Shown here: positions 46,655 to 56,887 of the stretch, piece by piece
Layout: every line of letters starts with the position of its first letter
Numbering within the stretch: the first letter of the stretch is position 1
Origin: Heyndrickxia sporothermodurans
Lineage (GTDB): Bacteria > Bacillota > Bacilli > Bacillales > Bacillaceae_C
Length of the DNA stretch: 64,000 nucleotides
Assembly (NCBI GenBank): GCA_016756695.1
Contig: CP066701.1
Span: 3,988,001-4,052,000 of the forward strand
Reading direction: 5' to 3'
Translations under genes and position numbers: made by a program
Notes under the pieces: generated by a model
The model's database searches: none
Seen by the model: only the letters and a program-made list of their open reading frames with translations
Told to the model about the DNA's origin: nothing

Positions 46655-47524
46655 TCAATTTTTTAGTAAATTAGTTAATTCAAGTCGTTCATTTTCCGTT
46701 AATGGTACTAGTGGAAGTCGTACTGAACCAACATCCAACCCTTTAAGTTGAAGTGCCGTTTTCACTGGTACAGGACTTGGTGCTTGAAACAATCCTTTCA
46801 TAATCGGTAACAGCTTTTGGTGCATTTTTGCTGCTTTTTCAATGGACCCATCTAAAAAGGACTGAATCATTTCTTGCATTTCATTTCCAATCACGTGGGA
46901 AGCAACAGATACAATTCCTTGCCCGCCAATTGATAATACTGGTAATGTTATTCCGTCATCTCCGCTATATAATTCGAAGTTTTCATCCGTATTAGCAATG
47001 ATTTCAGTCATAGCATCTAAACTTCCACTCGCCTCTTTAACAGCAATAATATTCGGTATCCGCGAAAGTTTAATAATCGTGCTAGGTTCAATATTAATAA
47101 CAGACCGCCCGGGAATATTATAAACCATAACTGGTAGGGATGTAGATTCCGCTATCGTTTTAAAATGTTGATAGATCCCTTCCTGATTCGGTTTATTGTA
47201 ATATGGTGCTACAATCATAATAGCATCCACACCGATTTCCTCAGCTTTTTTTGTTAATTCAATTGAAGCATACGTATTATTACTTCCTGTTCCGGCGATG
47301 ACCGGAATTCTCCCATTAACTGTTTTAACAACAAAACGAAAGAGAGCTAATTTTTCTTCCGTTGTTAAGGTTGGGGATTCTCCAGTTGTTCCAGCTACAA
47401 CTAATGAATCTGTACCGTTATCAATTAAGTATTCAATTAATTGACTAGTTTTTTGGAAATCAATATTTCCTTTCTTATCGAAAGGTGTAACCATAGCGGT
47501 GGCAACCCGACCAAAATGAGCCAT
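46655..47524 (-). CDS. dapA: 4-hydroxy-tetrahydrodipicolinate synthase DapA
   Basis: A 289-residue TIM-barrel aldolase that condenses pyruvate with aspartate semialdehyde. The Schiff-base Lys is in IAVKEASGSLD, the Tyr in PVMVYNIPGRS, and the Thr pair in AGTTGESPTL. I use the ATG at 47524, 8 nt after AAAGGAG. The product feeds lysine, DAP for the wall, and dipicolinate through DpaA/B in the same operon. An IS starts 7 bp after its stop codon. Confidence 0.95.
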   Translation of the reverse strand: MAHFGRVATAMVTPFDKKGNIDFQKTSQLIEYLIDNGTDSLVVAGTTGESPTLTTEEKLALFRFVVKTVNGRIPVIAGTGSNNTYASIELTKKAEEIGVDAIMIVAPYYNKPNQEGIYQHFKTIAESTSLPVMVYNIPGRSVINIEPSTIIKLSRIPNIIAVKEASGSLDAMTEIIANTDENFELYSGDDGITLPVLSIGGQGIVSVASHVIGNEMQEMIQSFLDGSIEKAAKMHQKLLPIMKGLFQAPSPVPVKTALQLKGLDVGSVRLPLVPLTENERLELTNLLKN

Positions 47525-47537
47525 CCAACTCACTCCT

Positions 47538-48776
47538 TTATTTCATTACTCCAGTTAGTTCCTCCTGAAGATTAAATACATCATGAAGGGCATTAACTGC
47601 TTCGACTAAATCTTGCTCCTTAACCAACACCCATATGGTTGTATGACTATCTGCCGATTGTAATATGCGAATGCCCTTTTCAGAAAGTGCAGATACGATT
47701 TTATAAGTAACTCCCGGCACACCATTCATGCCTGCACCGACAACGGACACTTTTGCACATCCTCTTTCAACAATCGGATTATAGCCAAGATCTTTCAAAA
47801 CAATAACCGCTCGATCAATTAGCTCTTCTGCAACTGTGTACACAACCCCAGTTGGTGAAATATTAATAAAATCTACGCTAATTTTTTCACTTGCCATTGC
47901 TTTAAATACGACAGATTGTAAATTGTATTGCCCATCCTTTTCTAAGACTTTGATTTGAGCAACCTTTGGTACGTAGGCTATTCCTGTAATAAGACGTTCC
48001 CTTATGATATCTGTTCCTTTATTTTGTCGATTGACGGAGGTAACTAGAGTGCCTAAATCATCCGAGTACGTCGAGCGAATTCTAATAGGTACTTTTGCTT
48101 GCATTGCAATCTCTACTGCACGCGGATGAATAACTTTTGCACCTTGATAGGCCATATTGCACACTTCTGTGTAGGTTACAATCGGCAATCGTCTTGCTTT
48201 TTCTGCTATTCTTGGATCCGCTGTCATGATTCCATCAACGTCTGTAAATATATCAATCCACTCCGCGTTTAAGGCAACACCAAGGGCCGCTGCAGAGGTA
48301 TCACTACCGCCACGTCCAATTGTAGTTACATCTCCACCCGCAGTGGCACCTTGAAACCCAGCAACTACGATGACATCATGCATTTTAAGTTCTTTAAGCA
48401 AACGATCACACTTCATATTGATAATTTTTGCATTTGTATGTTCGGAATTTGTTCGAAACCCAGCTTGGGCACCTGTTAATGCCGTCGCTTTAATCCCTTT
48501 CTCCTGTAGCATATTTGAAAAAACTAAACTTGATATAACTTCACCACAGGATAGAAGTAAATCTTGTTCACGTTTATTTAAACATGTTTTTGAACCGTTT
48601 ACTAATGACAAAAATGTATCTGTTGCATATGGATCGCCTTTTCTCCCCATAGCGGATACTACTACAACAACTTTATAGCCGTCATCTAATGCTTTTTCTA
48701 TATGCTTTAATGCATGTAAGCGACTATTTTCATCGCGTACTGATGTACCACCAAATTTTTGCACAATCAGTTTCAT
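47538..48776 (-). CDS. dapG: aspartokinase I (DapG)
   Basis: A 412-residue kinase with KFGGTSV at the start and two C-terminal ACT domains (about 265-405). The signature FTDVDGIMTADPRI binds aspartate/ATP. B. subtilis DapG is the diaminopimelate-sensitive isozyme; the genomic position matches. The second of two adjacent ATGs is preferred by spacing from GAGGTG. Confidence 0.94.
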   Translation of the reverse strand: MKLIVQKFGGTSVRDENSRLHALKHIEKALDDGYKVVVVVSAMGRKGDPYATDTFLSLVNGSKTCLNKREQDLLLSCGEVISSLVFSNMLQEKGIKATALTGAQAGFRTNSEHTNAKIINMKCDRLLKELKMHDVIVVAGFQGATAGGDVTTIGRGGSDTSAAALGVALNAEWIDIFTDVDGIMTADPRIAEKARRLPIVTYTEVCNMAYQGAKVIHPRAVEIAMQAKVPIRIRSTYSDDLGTLVTSVNRQNKGTDIIRERLITGIAYVPKVAQIKVLEKDGQYNLQSVVFKAMASEKISVDFINISPTGVVYTVAEELIDRAVIVLKDLGYNPIVERGCAKVSVVGAGMNGVPGVTYKIVSALSEKGIRILQSADSHTTIWVLVKEQDLVEAVNALHDVFNLQEELTGVMK

Positions 48777-48828
48777 CATAACACCTCTAAATTTTACTTT
48801 AACTCTGACTAATTATTAAATAGCCACT

Positions 48829-49875
48829 TTATTTTACCAATCCAAGTTTCACTAAGCTTTCAGCAATTTGAACGGAGTTCCAAGCCGCACCCTTCAATAA
48901 ATTATCTGAAACTACCCACATATGAAAACCATTTTCCTCATCTAAATCTTTACGAATTCTTCCTACAAATACATCCTTCTTCCCTACAGCATATGCAGGC
49001 ATAGGGTACAATTGTTCATTTGGATTATCTTGAAGAATAATACCATCGGCATCACCTAATAATGTGCGGATATTTTCTACGTCAATTCCCTCACGGTTTA
49101 TTTCAAAATACACAGATTCTGAATGACCAGTTTCTACAGGTAACCGCACACATGTAGCCGCTACCTTTAATTGTGGCATATGCATGATTTTCTTCGTTTC
49201 GTTTATCATTTTCATTTCTTCAAATGTATAACCATTCTCTTCAAACTTATCGATTTGTGGAACCGCATTAAAGGCAATTTGATAGTGGTTTTTATCACCT
49301 TTGACCGGTAAAATTTTCGGTTCAATGGTTTCACCTTCAATAATCGCACGAGTTTGATTTTTCAATTCATCTATTGCTGCGGCTCCCGCTCCGGATACAG
49401 CTTGATAAGTGGATACAATAACTTTCTCTAATCCATATGCTTTGCGAATAGGTTCAAGTGCAACCACCATTTGAATTGTAGAGCAATTAGGATTAGCTAT
49501 AATACCATTGTGTAGTTTTAAATCTTCTTCATTTACCTCCGGAACTACTAACGGAACCTCAGGGTCCATTCGGTATGCGCTCGTATTATCTATAACAATA
49601 GCACCACGTTTTACAGCCTCTGGTGCAAATAATTTCGAAATATTTCCGCCGGCACTAAAAAGGGCGATATCAACATCTTGAAAACTATTAGGTTTTGCTT
49701 CTTGAACAACGATATCTTCATCTTTATATTTTAAAACTGTACCTGCTGATCTTGAGGAAGATAAAAGAGTAAGCTTTCTTATTGGAAAGTTTCTCTTTTC
49801 TAATGTAAGAAGCATTTGTTGTCCAACTGCACCTGTTGCGCCTACAACAGCTACATGAAAACCGGTTGTTGCCAT
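48829..49875 (-). CDS. asd: aspartate-semialdehyde dehydrogenase
   Basis: A 348-residue enzyme reducing aspartyl phosphate with NADPH. The cofactor motif [13 protein letters not shown] is at the N-terminus; the catalytic Cys is in [12 protein letters not shown] and the His in [18 protein letters not shown] at 49875, with GGAAGGGGA upstream. Part of the dpaA-dpaB-asd-dapG-dapA cluster. Confidence 0.95.
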   Translation of the reverse strand: MATTGFHVAVVGATGAVGQQMLLTLEKRNFPIRKLTLLSSSRSAGTVLKYKDEDIVVQEAKPNSFQDVDIALFSAGGNISKLFAPEAVKRGAIVIDNTSAYRMDPEVPLVVPEVNEEDLKLHNGIIANPNCSTIQMVVALEPIRKAYGLEKVIVSTYQAVSGAGAAAIDELKNQTRAIIEGETIEPKILPVKGDKNHYQIAFNAVPQIDKFEENGYTFEEMKMINETKKIMHMPQLKVAATCVRLPVETGHSESVYFEINREGIDVENIRTLLGDADGIILQDNPNEQLYPMPAYAVGKKDVFVGRIRKDLDEENGFHMWVVSDNLLKGAAWNSVQIAESLVKLGLVK

Positions 49876-50016
49876 AAACATTCCCCTTCCAAATTCACTT
49901 ATAACTTATTCTATCATCTAAGCAATGATAAAGTTTATTTTATCATATATATGGTCGGCGCTATACTTTTTTCTATTATTTTAGTAAAGGATTTTTTCTG
50001 ACGTCTATATTCATAA

Positions 50017-50048
50017 GAACCAGGTACGCCTTTAGTTGTACCTGGTTC
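50017..50048 (-). terminator. hairpin after dpaB
   Basis: GAACCAGGTAC / GTACCTGGTTC, 11-bp perfect stem with a 10-nt loop. No real T run follows, so it may attenuate rather than stop spoVF transcripts before asd. Confidence 0.55.
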
Positions 50049-50054
50049 GTAAGT

Positions 50055-50651
50055 TTATTCATCCCGAAATCTTTCGACTATAACAGGCTGGAGTTGTCGT
50101 CCTTCCAGTGCAGCTTTAACTGTATCTTGTAAGGAGGACATTCTTGCTACCATTGAATTGGGTTTCTTTATCGGGTCATCTTGCCCATATGGAATAAAGT
50201 AAATATGTTTCGTTGCCATTAATCTCATAAGATTTACCCCATTCAAGCCCAGTGCATCATTTGTTGATATTCCTAAAACTACTGGTTTTTGATTTCTAAT
50301 CGTTGCCTTTGCGGCCATTAGAACGGGAGAATCTGTTAATGCGTTCGCTAATTTGCTCATTGAATTTCCTGTTAATGGTGAAATGACCATACAGTCTAAA
50401 GGATATTTGGGTCCAAGTGGCTCTGCCTCAACGATTGAATCAATTACCTTTCTTCCTGTGACTGATTCAATTTTTTCAATCCAGTCTTCACCTTTTCCGA
50501 ATCTCGTTTCTGTATTTTTAACAGTAAACGTTACGATCGGTACAACCTCTGCCCCTACTTCAACTAATTTCTCTATTTCTGGAAAAACTGCATCATATGT
50601 GCAATGGGATCCTGTTAATCCAAAACCAATTCGTTTCCCCTCTAAGCTCAT
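50055..50651 (-). CDS. dpaB: dipicolinate synthase subunit B (SpoVFB)
   Basis: A 198-residue flavoprotein-like subunit (GFGLTGSHCTYDAV, VISPLTGNSMSKLANALTDSPVLMA in parts, NLMRLMATKHIYFIPYGQDDP in parts). With DpaA it makes dipicolinic acid in the mother cell for export to the spore core. ATG overlaps the dpaA stop by four bases. Confidence 0.95.
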   Translation of the reverse strand: MSLEGKRIGFGLTGSHCTYDAVFPEIEKLVEVGAEVVPIVTFTVKNTETRFGKGEDWIEKIESVTGRKVIDSIVEAEPLGPKYPLDCMVISPLTGNSMSKLANALTDSPVLMAAKATIRNQKPVVLGISTNDALGLNGVNLMRLMATKHIYFIPYGQDDPIKKPNSMVARMSSLQDTVKAALEGRQLQPVIVERFRDE

Positions 50652-51553
50652 TGTTCATTCCCCTTTCTTTTTATTACATCTTCATCAATTAGCTGAGTTA
50701 ATACGTTACCAAGTATTTGCCCTGCGGTTTTTGGTGCAACGATGCCTGGCAAACTTGGTGCTAATAATGCTTTAATTCCACGTTTTTCTGCGTAGCGAAA
50801 ATCCGTCCCACCCGGTTTTGATGCCAAATCAATAATTAACGTATGTGTTGGCATTTTTTGAATAACTGCGGCATTCACAATTAATTGCGGAACAGTATTA
50901 ATACATATATCAATATCTTTTACTTCCTTATCTAGCTCTTTCAAATGAAATGGTTTTAACCCCATTTCTTCAATTCTGGCAATATGTTCAGTTTTTCTTG
51001 CACCTACCTTTACTTTCGCTCCTAAATGATGAAAAGCTCTTGCAACACTCATGCCGACTCTTCCTAGACCAAGAATGGCTACAGTTGATCCATGTATCGT
51101 AAATTCGGTATGTTGAATTGCCATCATAATTGTTCCTTCAACAGTTGGGATTGAATTATATATAGCAACATCATTACGTTCAAAAAGTTTGACTAATTTT
51201 CGATTGGCTTTTTGTGTAATACTATCTAAATATGGATTGCTGATTCCTGAATAAATCGTGCAATAAGAGGGTGTTTTTAAGATAATTTCTTCCGTTAATC
51301 TCACTTCTTCATTTGAAAAAATGGTATCTACCTGTCCTTCAAGGTTTGTTCCAGTTACAGGTAAAATTATCGCATCAATTTCATGAAAGTTTACTTCGCT
51401 TAATTTTTCTTTGAATACGCCTGAATACACATGATCTAATTGTTCAAAACCAATTAATGATAGTCTTGCATCTAATTCTGATAATTTGCGAATTACTTCA
51501 AGTTGACGCGCATCACCGCCAATTACAGCTATTTGCAATCCTGTCAACATCAT
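50648..51553 (-). CDS. dpaA: dipicolinate synthase subunit A (SpoVFA)
   Basis: A 301-residue NAD(P)-binding protein. It has LQIAVIGGDARQLEVI at the N-terminus and a Rossmann fold STVAILGLGRVGMSVARAFHHLGAKVKVGAR (in parts ILGLGRVGMSVAR) at about 150-185. I use the ATG pair at 51553/51550 after GAAGGTGACG; an open stretch upstream does not fit the family and would cross the promoter. Sigma-K promoter candidate at 51594-51622. Confidence 0.95.
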   Translation of the reverse strand: MMLTGLQIAVIGGDARQLEVIRKLSELDARLSLIGFEQLDHVYSGVFKEKLSEVNFHEIDAIILPVTGTNLEGQVDTIFSNEEVRLTEEIILKTPSYCTIYSGISNPYLDSITQKANRKLVKLFERNDVAIYNSIPTVEGTIMMAIQHTEFTIHGSTVAILGLGRVGMSVARAFHHLGAKVKVGARKTEHIARIEEMGLKPFHLKELDKEVKDIDICINTVPQLIVNAAVIQKMPTHTLIIDLASKPGGTDFRYAEKRGIKALLAPSLPGIVAPKTAGQILGNVLTQLIDEDVIKRKGNEQ

Positions 51554-51593
51554 ATCGTCACCTTCTTTATGATGATTACGCTTATCACTTACA

Positions 51594-51622
51594 CATCTTA
51601 TGTATTTACCTAGAAATCTGTG
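51594..51622 (-). promoter_or_regulatory. sigma-K promoter candidate for dpaAB (spoVF)
   Basis: CACA (51622-51619), 16 nt, then CATAAGATG (51602-51594) on the minus strand. Same spacing and nearly the same -10 as the cotE element, and spoVF is known to be sigma-K dependent in B. subtilis. Confidence 0.55.
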
Positions 51623-51632
51623 ATTTGTTGAT

Positions 51633-51666
51633 AAAATTAAAAAAGATTGGCTAATCGCCAATCCTT
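51633..51666 (-). terminator. ymxH terminator
   Basis: GATTGGC / GCCAATC with a 5-nt loop, followed by TTTTTTAATTTT on the minus strand. Confidence 0.8.
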
Positions 51667-51680
51667 AAATGAACAATATG

Positions 51681-51920
51681 TTAGTAATTATTTTCAGGTA
51701 CTTCCAAAATAATCATATCTGAACCAATCGTTCGAATTTGTTGCCATGGAACCCTGATTTCATTTGACTGTTTTCTCATCCATTTTCCAGTAGGTATGAT
51801 CAATGATTGGATTTGTCCAGATTTTTCATTGAATTCTAAATCCGTGTGTCCTAAAACGCCTAATCTTTCTGCTCTTTTAAAATCAACGATTTCTTTACCA
51901 CTTAGCTCACTTAATCGCAT
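51681..51920 (-). CDS. ymxH: YlmC/YmxH family PRC-barrel protein
   Basis: A 79-residue PRC-barrel protein (MRLSELSGKEIVDFKRAERLG..LEFNEKSGQIQSLIIPTG..VPWQQIRTIGSDMIILEV, in parts). The family is linked to sporulation by phyletic pattern; no biochemical role is known. AGGAGG lies upstream. It lies between mlpA and dpaA as in B. subtilis. Confidence 0.9.
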   Translation of the reverse strand: MRLSELSGKEIVDFKRAERLGVLGHTDLEFNEKSGQIQSLIIPTGKWMRKQSNEIRVPWQQIRTIGSDMIILEVPENNY

Positions 51921-51997
51921 ATTTCATAATTCCTCCTTAAAACAACTGTTATTAACAATGTATCGCTTGTCAGTCTTTTTTAGAACGAGCAATTAAG

Positions 51998-52105
51998 AAA
52001 AGCGAAAAGCGCCTTGCCCATCGACGTAAAAGACTTACGGGACTTTGACTTATCGTAGGGAAAAGTCCTGAAGTTTTCTAGTCGATAGGCGCTGGAGCTG
52101 GACAG
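51998..52105. repeat. dispersed intergenic repeat, copy 2
   Basis: 108 bp matching copy 1 (254-412) at both ends but without its central insertion. AGCGCC..ATCGAC near the left pairs with GTCGAT..GGCGCT near the right; inside, GGGACTTT pairs with AAAAGTCC. The whole unit can fold into one branched hairpin. Located between the mlpA terminator and ymxH. Confidence 0.7.
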
Positions 52106-52109
52106 CAAA

Positions 52110-52145
52110 AACAAAAAGTCCCCGTCATCAAATGACGAGGACTTT
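52110..52145 (-). terminator. mlpA terminator
   Basis: AAAGTCCCCGTCAT pairs with ATGACGAGGACTTT (one mismatch), 3-nt loop, T-rich on the minus strand. Confidence 0.85.
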
Positions 52146-52151
52146 CACTTA

Positions 52152-53390
52152 TTATTGTATACCTTTTGGCAATTTTCCGTCCGGGCTTACTAAAGAAACA
52201 GAGAAATGAGGGGTAAAAACTTTTTTCGATAGATTGTTTACATGATCAATTGAGACTTCATCGATCATTTCAACTATTTCATCGAGTGTGCGGTGTTTTC
52301 CTAATAGTAATTCGTTTTTCCCGTTTCTACTCATTCTGCTGTTTGTGCTTTCGAGACTAAGCATTAAATTTCCTTTTAACTGTTCTTTACAATTTTGAAC
52401 CTCTTTAGATGTTACTCCGGTATCCTTTAAATGGTCTAATGTCGATTGAATCGTTTCATACAAGTGATCTAATTGTTTCGCACCGGTACCGGCATAGATC
52501 GTGACTATTCCGGAATCTTTAAATGAGGAGTGATAGGAAAATACAGAGTATGCTAATCCTCGTTGTTCTCTTACTTCTTGAAATAGTCTTGAAGACATGC
52601 TTCCGCCTAATATATTATTTAATACAATTAAATCGTAAATTTCTTTATGACCTATTGGCAAACCTTCAAAACCTAAGCAAAGATGTGCCTGTTCTGTATC
52701 TTTTTTTCTTACTATATTATTCAAATGAAAAGTTGGAACATTCTCTTCACTCGTGTGGTTTCCACCATTGTATGATCCAAATAGCGATTCCACTTGCTTA
52801 ATAAAAGAATCTTTAACATTTCCAGCGATAGAGATAACCACTCGATCAGGTGTATACATATCATGCATATATTCATTTAAAGTCTGACCAGAAAATGTTT
52901 CTAACGTATCCTCTGTACCAAGAATCGGATATCCTAAAGGGTGATTTTCATAGACTGCTTTGCTAAGAAGATCATGAACAATATCATCAGGAGTATCTTC
53001 ATACATTTTTATTTCTTCATACACAACATTTTTTTCTTTTTTAAGTTCTTCCTCAACAAAAGTGGAATTGAAAAACATATCTGAAAGTGTGTCAAGAGCA
53101 AATTGTGCATGGTTATCTAAAACCTTAGCATAATAGCACGTGTACTCTTTTGAAGTAAATGCATTTACTTGTCCACCTATTGAATCGAATGCTTCCGCAA
53201 TTTCCTTAGCTGTTTTTGTTTTCGTGCCTTTAAAGAACATATGCTCCAAGAAGTGGGAGATACCGTTATTTTTACGATCCTCATTTCTTGAGCCTGTTCC
53301 TATCCAAATGCCTATTGCAACTGACCGAACAGTTGGGATCTCTTCGTGCACAATTCTTAGTCCGTTTTGACATGTATATTTCTTAATCAA
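52152..53390 (-). CDS. mlpA: M16-family zinc protease MlpA
   Basis: A 412-residue peptidase. Zinc motif HFLEHMFFKGT (HxxEH) at about residue 45 and the third ligand Glu in VVYEEIKMYEDTPDD. The C-terminal half has the R/Y segment (FQEVREQRGLAYSVFSY). I start at the TTG at 53390 (KKYTCQNGLRIVHE follows, as in B. subtilis), directly after AGGAGG. B. subtilis MlpA affects protease (AprE) expression by an unclear route. Confidence 0.93.
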   Translation of the reverse strand: MIKKYTCQNGLRIVHEEIPTVRSVAIGIWIGTGSRNEDRKNNGISHFLEHMFFKGTKTKTAKEIAEAFDSIGGQVNAFTSKEYTCYYAKVLDNHAQFALDTLSDMFFNSTFVEEELKKEKNVVYEEIKMYEDTPDDIVHDLLSKAVYENHPLGYPILGTEDTLETFSGQTLNEYMHDMYTPDRVVISIAGNVKDSFIKQVESLFGSYNGGNHTSEENVPTFHLNNIVRKKDTEQAHLCLGFEGLPIGHKEIYDLIVLNNILGGSMSSRLFQEVREQRGLAYSVFSYHSSFKDSGIVTIYAGTGAKQLDHLYETIQSTLDHLKDTGVTSKEVQNCKEQLKGNLMLSLESTNSRMSRNGKNELLLGKHRTLDEIVEMIDEVSIDHVNNLSKKVFTPHFSVSLVSPDGKLPKGIQ

Positions 53391-53442
53391 TTTGAATCCT
53401 CCTAAACTTGGTGGGTGTATGTTCACCATTAGGCTTTTTTCA

Positions 53443-54426
53443 TTAATCTTTTTTTAGTTTTCCATCATTCATTTTAATAATCCGTTCTTCATCCAATAAT
53501 TTTGATACAGTTCCAATTCTCAGTTGCTTCTTTTTTATTTCAGTTATCAAACGTTGCAATGATTTTTCTGTTGAATCCGTTGGGTGCATAAGAATAAGTG
53601 CACCGGGATGAATTTTGGACATTACACGGGTGACGATTGTATCAGGAGAAGGTTTTTGCCAATCAACTGTATCTACACTCCACATGATTGTTTGTAAATT
53701 CATTGAATGAGCAATTTTCACTACTTCATCACGATAACTTCCGCTAGGCGGAGCAAATAATCTAACTTGTTTACCAGTGGTTGCTTTAATAACCTGATTT
53801 GTGCTGATTAATTGTTCACGAATCCGATCTGCAGAAAGAACCTTCATATCCGGATGTGTGTACGAGTGATTTCCCACTTCATGACCCGAATCAACAATCA
53901 TTTTCGCTAATTCCGGATTTTCTTTCACCCATCTTCCTTCTAGAAAAAAAGTGGCATGAATATTATTATCTTTTAATGTTTTTAACATAGGTTGCAGAAA
54001 TTCATTTCCCCACGCAACATTAATGAGAAAACTCACCATTGGTTTATCAGGATTTCCTCGATATATTGGAGAGGGAGGTAAATCCTTTATATGTACTTTA
54101 GGTGAAATTTGTTTATAGACTAATTTATTTTCATCGAATTTACCATCTTTTTTCATATTATCGTAGGAAGCTTTAATATCCACTTCAACACCATTATAAC
54201 CGGGAGTTGCTTTCCATACTCTATCATTCACAGCATCTTGTGGTTTAATCGAATAGTTTTTAGCTACCCGAACAATATAATCATATAAATCATTTTGTTT
54301 AGTTGGAATGTTTTCTGCATCTGTTAATTGGGTAAGATAGCTTTTTGATAATGGATTATTAATGATCGACAAAGTAAGAATAGCAATCAGAGCAAAACCT
54401 ATCAAGTGTTTTAATTTATTCTTCAC
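53443..54426 (-). CDS. ylxY: polysaccharide-deacetylase-like protein YlxY
   Basis: A 327-residue exported protein with one N-terminal membrane helix/signal (LIGFALIAILTLSIINNPL) and a NodB fold at about 130-310. The motif HSYTHPD is kept, but the TFDDG motif is replaced by SFLINVAWGNE, removing the catalytic Asp. It is therefore probably inactive or altered, as in other YlxY proteins. GTG start at 54426, 4 nt after AAGGGGGATAT. Confidence 0.88.
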   Translation of the reverse strand: MKNKLKHLIGFALIAILTLSIINNPLSKSYLTQLTDAENIPTKQNDLYDYIVRVAKNYSIKPQDAVNDRVWKATPGYNGVEVDIKASYDNMKKDGKFDENKLVYKQISPKVHIKDLPPSPIYRGNPDKPMVSFLINVAWGNEFLQPMLKTLKDNNIHATFFLEGRWVKENPELAKMIVDSGHEVGNHSYTHPDMKVLSADRIREQLISTNQVIKATTGKQVRLFAPPSGSYRDEVVKIAHSMNLQTIMWSVDTVDWQKPSPDTIVTRVMSKIHPGALILMHPTDSTEKSLQRLITEIKKKQLRIGTVSKLLDEERIIKMNDGKLKKD

Positions 54427-54523
54427 CTTAATATCCCCCTTCTTTTTAAAAATATGAAAAAGAAGGACAAGGTAGAACACAATACTTATTAGTATTTTAT
54501 TTACTCTAAAGATTAATGAACCA

Positions 54524-54549
54524 TAAAAAAAGCCAGGGTTTCCTGACTT
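54524..54549 (-). terminator. pnp terminator
   Basis: AAGCCAGG / CCTGACTT with one mismatch, a 4-nt loop and a run of seven T residues on the minus strand. Confidence 0.8.
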
Positions 54550-54551
54550 TA

Positions 54552-56669
54552 CTAGTTATTTTCATTTTTTTCCTTTTGCTCTTTTAAAACCGATTTTCTT
54601 GAAAGATTTACTCGCCCTTGGTTATCAATTTCGAGAACTTTGACTAGGACTTCATCGCCAATTTTTAATACATCCTCTACTTTACGGACTCTTTCTTCAG
54701 CAATTTCTGATATATGAACAAGTCCATCTTTACCACTAAAAATTTCGACAAAAGCGCCGAATTTTTCAATCCGTTTTACTTTTCCTAAGTAAATTTGTCC
54801 TACTTCAACTTCTCGGACAATATCTTCTATAATTTTCTTCGCTTTTTTATTCATTTCTTCATCCGTTGAAGAAATGAACACTGTACCATCTTGCTCAATA
54901 TCAATTTTAACGCCAGTTTCTTCAATGATTTTGTTTATTTGTTTTCCACTTGGTCCGATAACGTCTCTTATCTTATCAGGATTAATCGTCATTGTTAAAA
55001 TTTTTGGTGCAAATGCAGACAACGATTCACGTGGATTAGAAATTGTCGACATCATATGATTTAATATTTGCATCCGGCCTTGTTTAGCTTGTTGTAATGC
55101 TTCTTCTAAAATTTGTCTGGAAAGACCTTCAATTTTAATATCCATTTGCAGTGCTGTTACACCTTTAGAAGTACCGGCAACTTTAAAATCCATATCGCCT
55201 AAATGATCTTCCATGCCTTGGATATCCGTTAAAATTGTATAATGTTCACCAGATTTAACTAAGCCCATTGCAATTCCCGCAACCGGTGCTTTAATTGGTA
55301 CCCCTGCATCCATCATTGCTAGTGTACTGGCACAAATACTTGCTTGAGAAGTGGAACCGTTGGATTCTAAAACTTCCGAAACTAGTCGAATCGTATAAGG
55401 AAATTGTTGTTCATTCGGAATAACCGGTTCAAGCGCCCGTTCGCCAAGTGCACCATGTCCAATTTCACGGCGACCAGGTCCTCTCATAGGTCCTGTTTCA
55501 CCTACGCTAAATTGCGGAAAATTATAATGATGCATGAAGCGTTTTGACTCTTCGATTCCGAGCCCATCCAGTATTTGAACATCACCTAATGCGCCAAGAG
55601 TACAAATGCTTAATGCTTGCGTTTGTCCACGTGTGAATAAACCAGATCCATGTGTTCTTGATAATAAGCCAACCTCTGAAGATAAAGGACGAATTTCATC
55701 GATTTTTCTTCCATCTGGACGAACTTTTTCCTCGGTAATTAAACGGCGTACTTCACCTTTTACTAATTTATTTAAAATTTGTTTTACTTGCTTAATTGTA
55801 TCTTCTGCTAATTCTTCACGTTCTTCAAATTTAGCAATTACTTGATCTTTTACCTCTTGAATAGCTTCTTCTCTCGCATGCTTTTCTTGTACTTGAATGG
55901 CTTTAATTAAATCTTCTTCACACATCGTACGAACTTCTGATTCTAATTCTTCGTCAATTTCGTATAATGTGACTTCCATTTTTTCTTTTCCAATTTTTGA
56001 AACAATCTCTTCTTGGAATTGAATTAATCTTTTGATTTCTTCATGACCAAACATAATTGCTTCTAACATTATTTCTTCAGGAACTTCATTCGCTCCTGCT
56101 TCAACCATATTGATTGCATCTTTAGTTCCGGCTACAGTTAAGTGCATATCGCTTTTTTCCATTTGTGATACTGTAGGATTAATGATAAATTTATTATCAA
56201 TTCGACCGACTATTACTCCAGCAATTGGTCCTTCAAATGGAATATCTGAGACGGATAATGAAAGTGATGATCCGAACATTGCGGCCATTTCAGAAGGGCA
56301 GTCTTGATCCACACTCATAACAATGCTTACTACTTGAACTTCATTTCTGAATCCATCAGCAAATAACGGACGAATTGGGCGGTCAATTAAGCGGCTTGCT
56401 AAAATTGCCTTTTCGCTTGGTCTCCCTTCCCTTTTAATAAATCCTCCAGGTATCTTTCCTACTGCATAAAGACGCTCTTCATAATTTACAGTTAACGGAA
56501 AAAAATCAACTGATTTAGGTTCTTTCGAAGCCGTTGCAGTACTTAAAACGGCTGTATCTCCATAGCGTACTAAAACTGCTCCGTTTGCTTGTTTAGCTAA
56601 TTGACCAATTTCTACCGTAAGTTCACGGCCGGCCCAATCTAAAGTAAATACTTGTTTCTCATGTTCCAT
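54552..56669 (-). CDS. pnp: polynucleotide phosphorylase
   Basis: A 705-residue 3'-5' phosphorolytic exoribonuclease: two RNase PH domains (about 1-210 and 310-545, the second with [29 protein letters not shown], in parts), a KH domain ([20 protein letters not shown]) and an S1 domain ([23 protein letters not shown] in parts). I use the ATG at 56669 after AAAGGAG; further upstream codons are open but unlike the family. Length equals B. subtilis PnpA. Confidence 0.97.
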   Translation of the reverse strand: MEHEKQVFTLDWAGRELTVEIGQLAKQANGAVLVRYGDTAVLSTATASKEPKSVDFFPLTVNYEERLYAVGKIPGGFIKREGRPSEKAILASRLIDRPIRPLFADGFRNEVQVVSIVMSVDQDCPSEMAAMFGSSLSLSVSDIPFEGPIAGVIVGRIDNKFIINPTVSQMEKSDMHLTVAGTKDAINMVEAGANEVPEEIMLEAIMFGHEEIKRLIQFQEEIVSKIGKEKMEVTLYEIDEELESEVRTMCEEDLIKAIQVQEKHAREEAIQEVKDQVIAKFEEREELAEDTIKQVKQILNKLVKGEVRRLITEEKVRPDGRKIDEIRPLSSEVGLLSRTHGSGLFTRGQTQALSICTLGALGDVQILDGLGIEESKRFMHHYNFPQFSVGETGPMRGPGRREIGHGALGERALEPVIPNEQQFPYTIRLVSEVLESNGSTSQASICASTLAMMDAGVPIKAPVAGIAMGLVKSGEHYTILTDIQGMEDHLGDMDFKVAGTSKGVTALQMDIKIEGLSRQILEEALQQAKQGRMQILNHMMSTISNPRESLSAFAPKILTMTINPDKIRDVIGPSGKQINKIIEETGVKIDIEQDGTVFISSTDEEMNKKAKKIIEDIVREVEVGQIYLGKVKRIEKFGAFVEIFSGKDGLVHISEIAEERVRKVEDVLKIGDEVLVKVLEIDNQGRVNLSRKSVLKEQKEKNENN

Positions 56670-56841
56670 ATAAAAACTCCTTTCTACTTTTAAATCACCG
56701 TTTAGGGACTTTAAAAGCATGATTAATTTCTTAGTCATTTGAACAAAACATTATTGAATCTTTTTATGTCATCGCTTAATATGTATTGTAATCAAAATAA
56801 CTTAAAAGTTTATCGTAACTTTTTGGGAGTTATCATGATAA

Positions 56842-56866
56842 TAAAAAAGCGGGATAAATCCCGCTT
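56842..56866 (-). terminator. rpsO terminator
   Basis: AAGCGGGAT / ATCCCGCTT with a 2-nt minimal loop and six T residues on the minus strand. Confidence 0.85.
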
Positions 56867-56887
56867 CTTTTGTTAATTCGATATAAA

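Noticed and set aside
51554-51661. Longer N-terminus for dpaA
   Set aside because: The extra 36 residues do not fit the family, and the region holds the predicted sigma-K promoter and the ymxH terminator.
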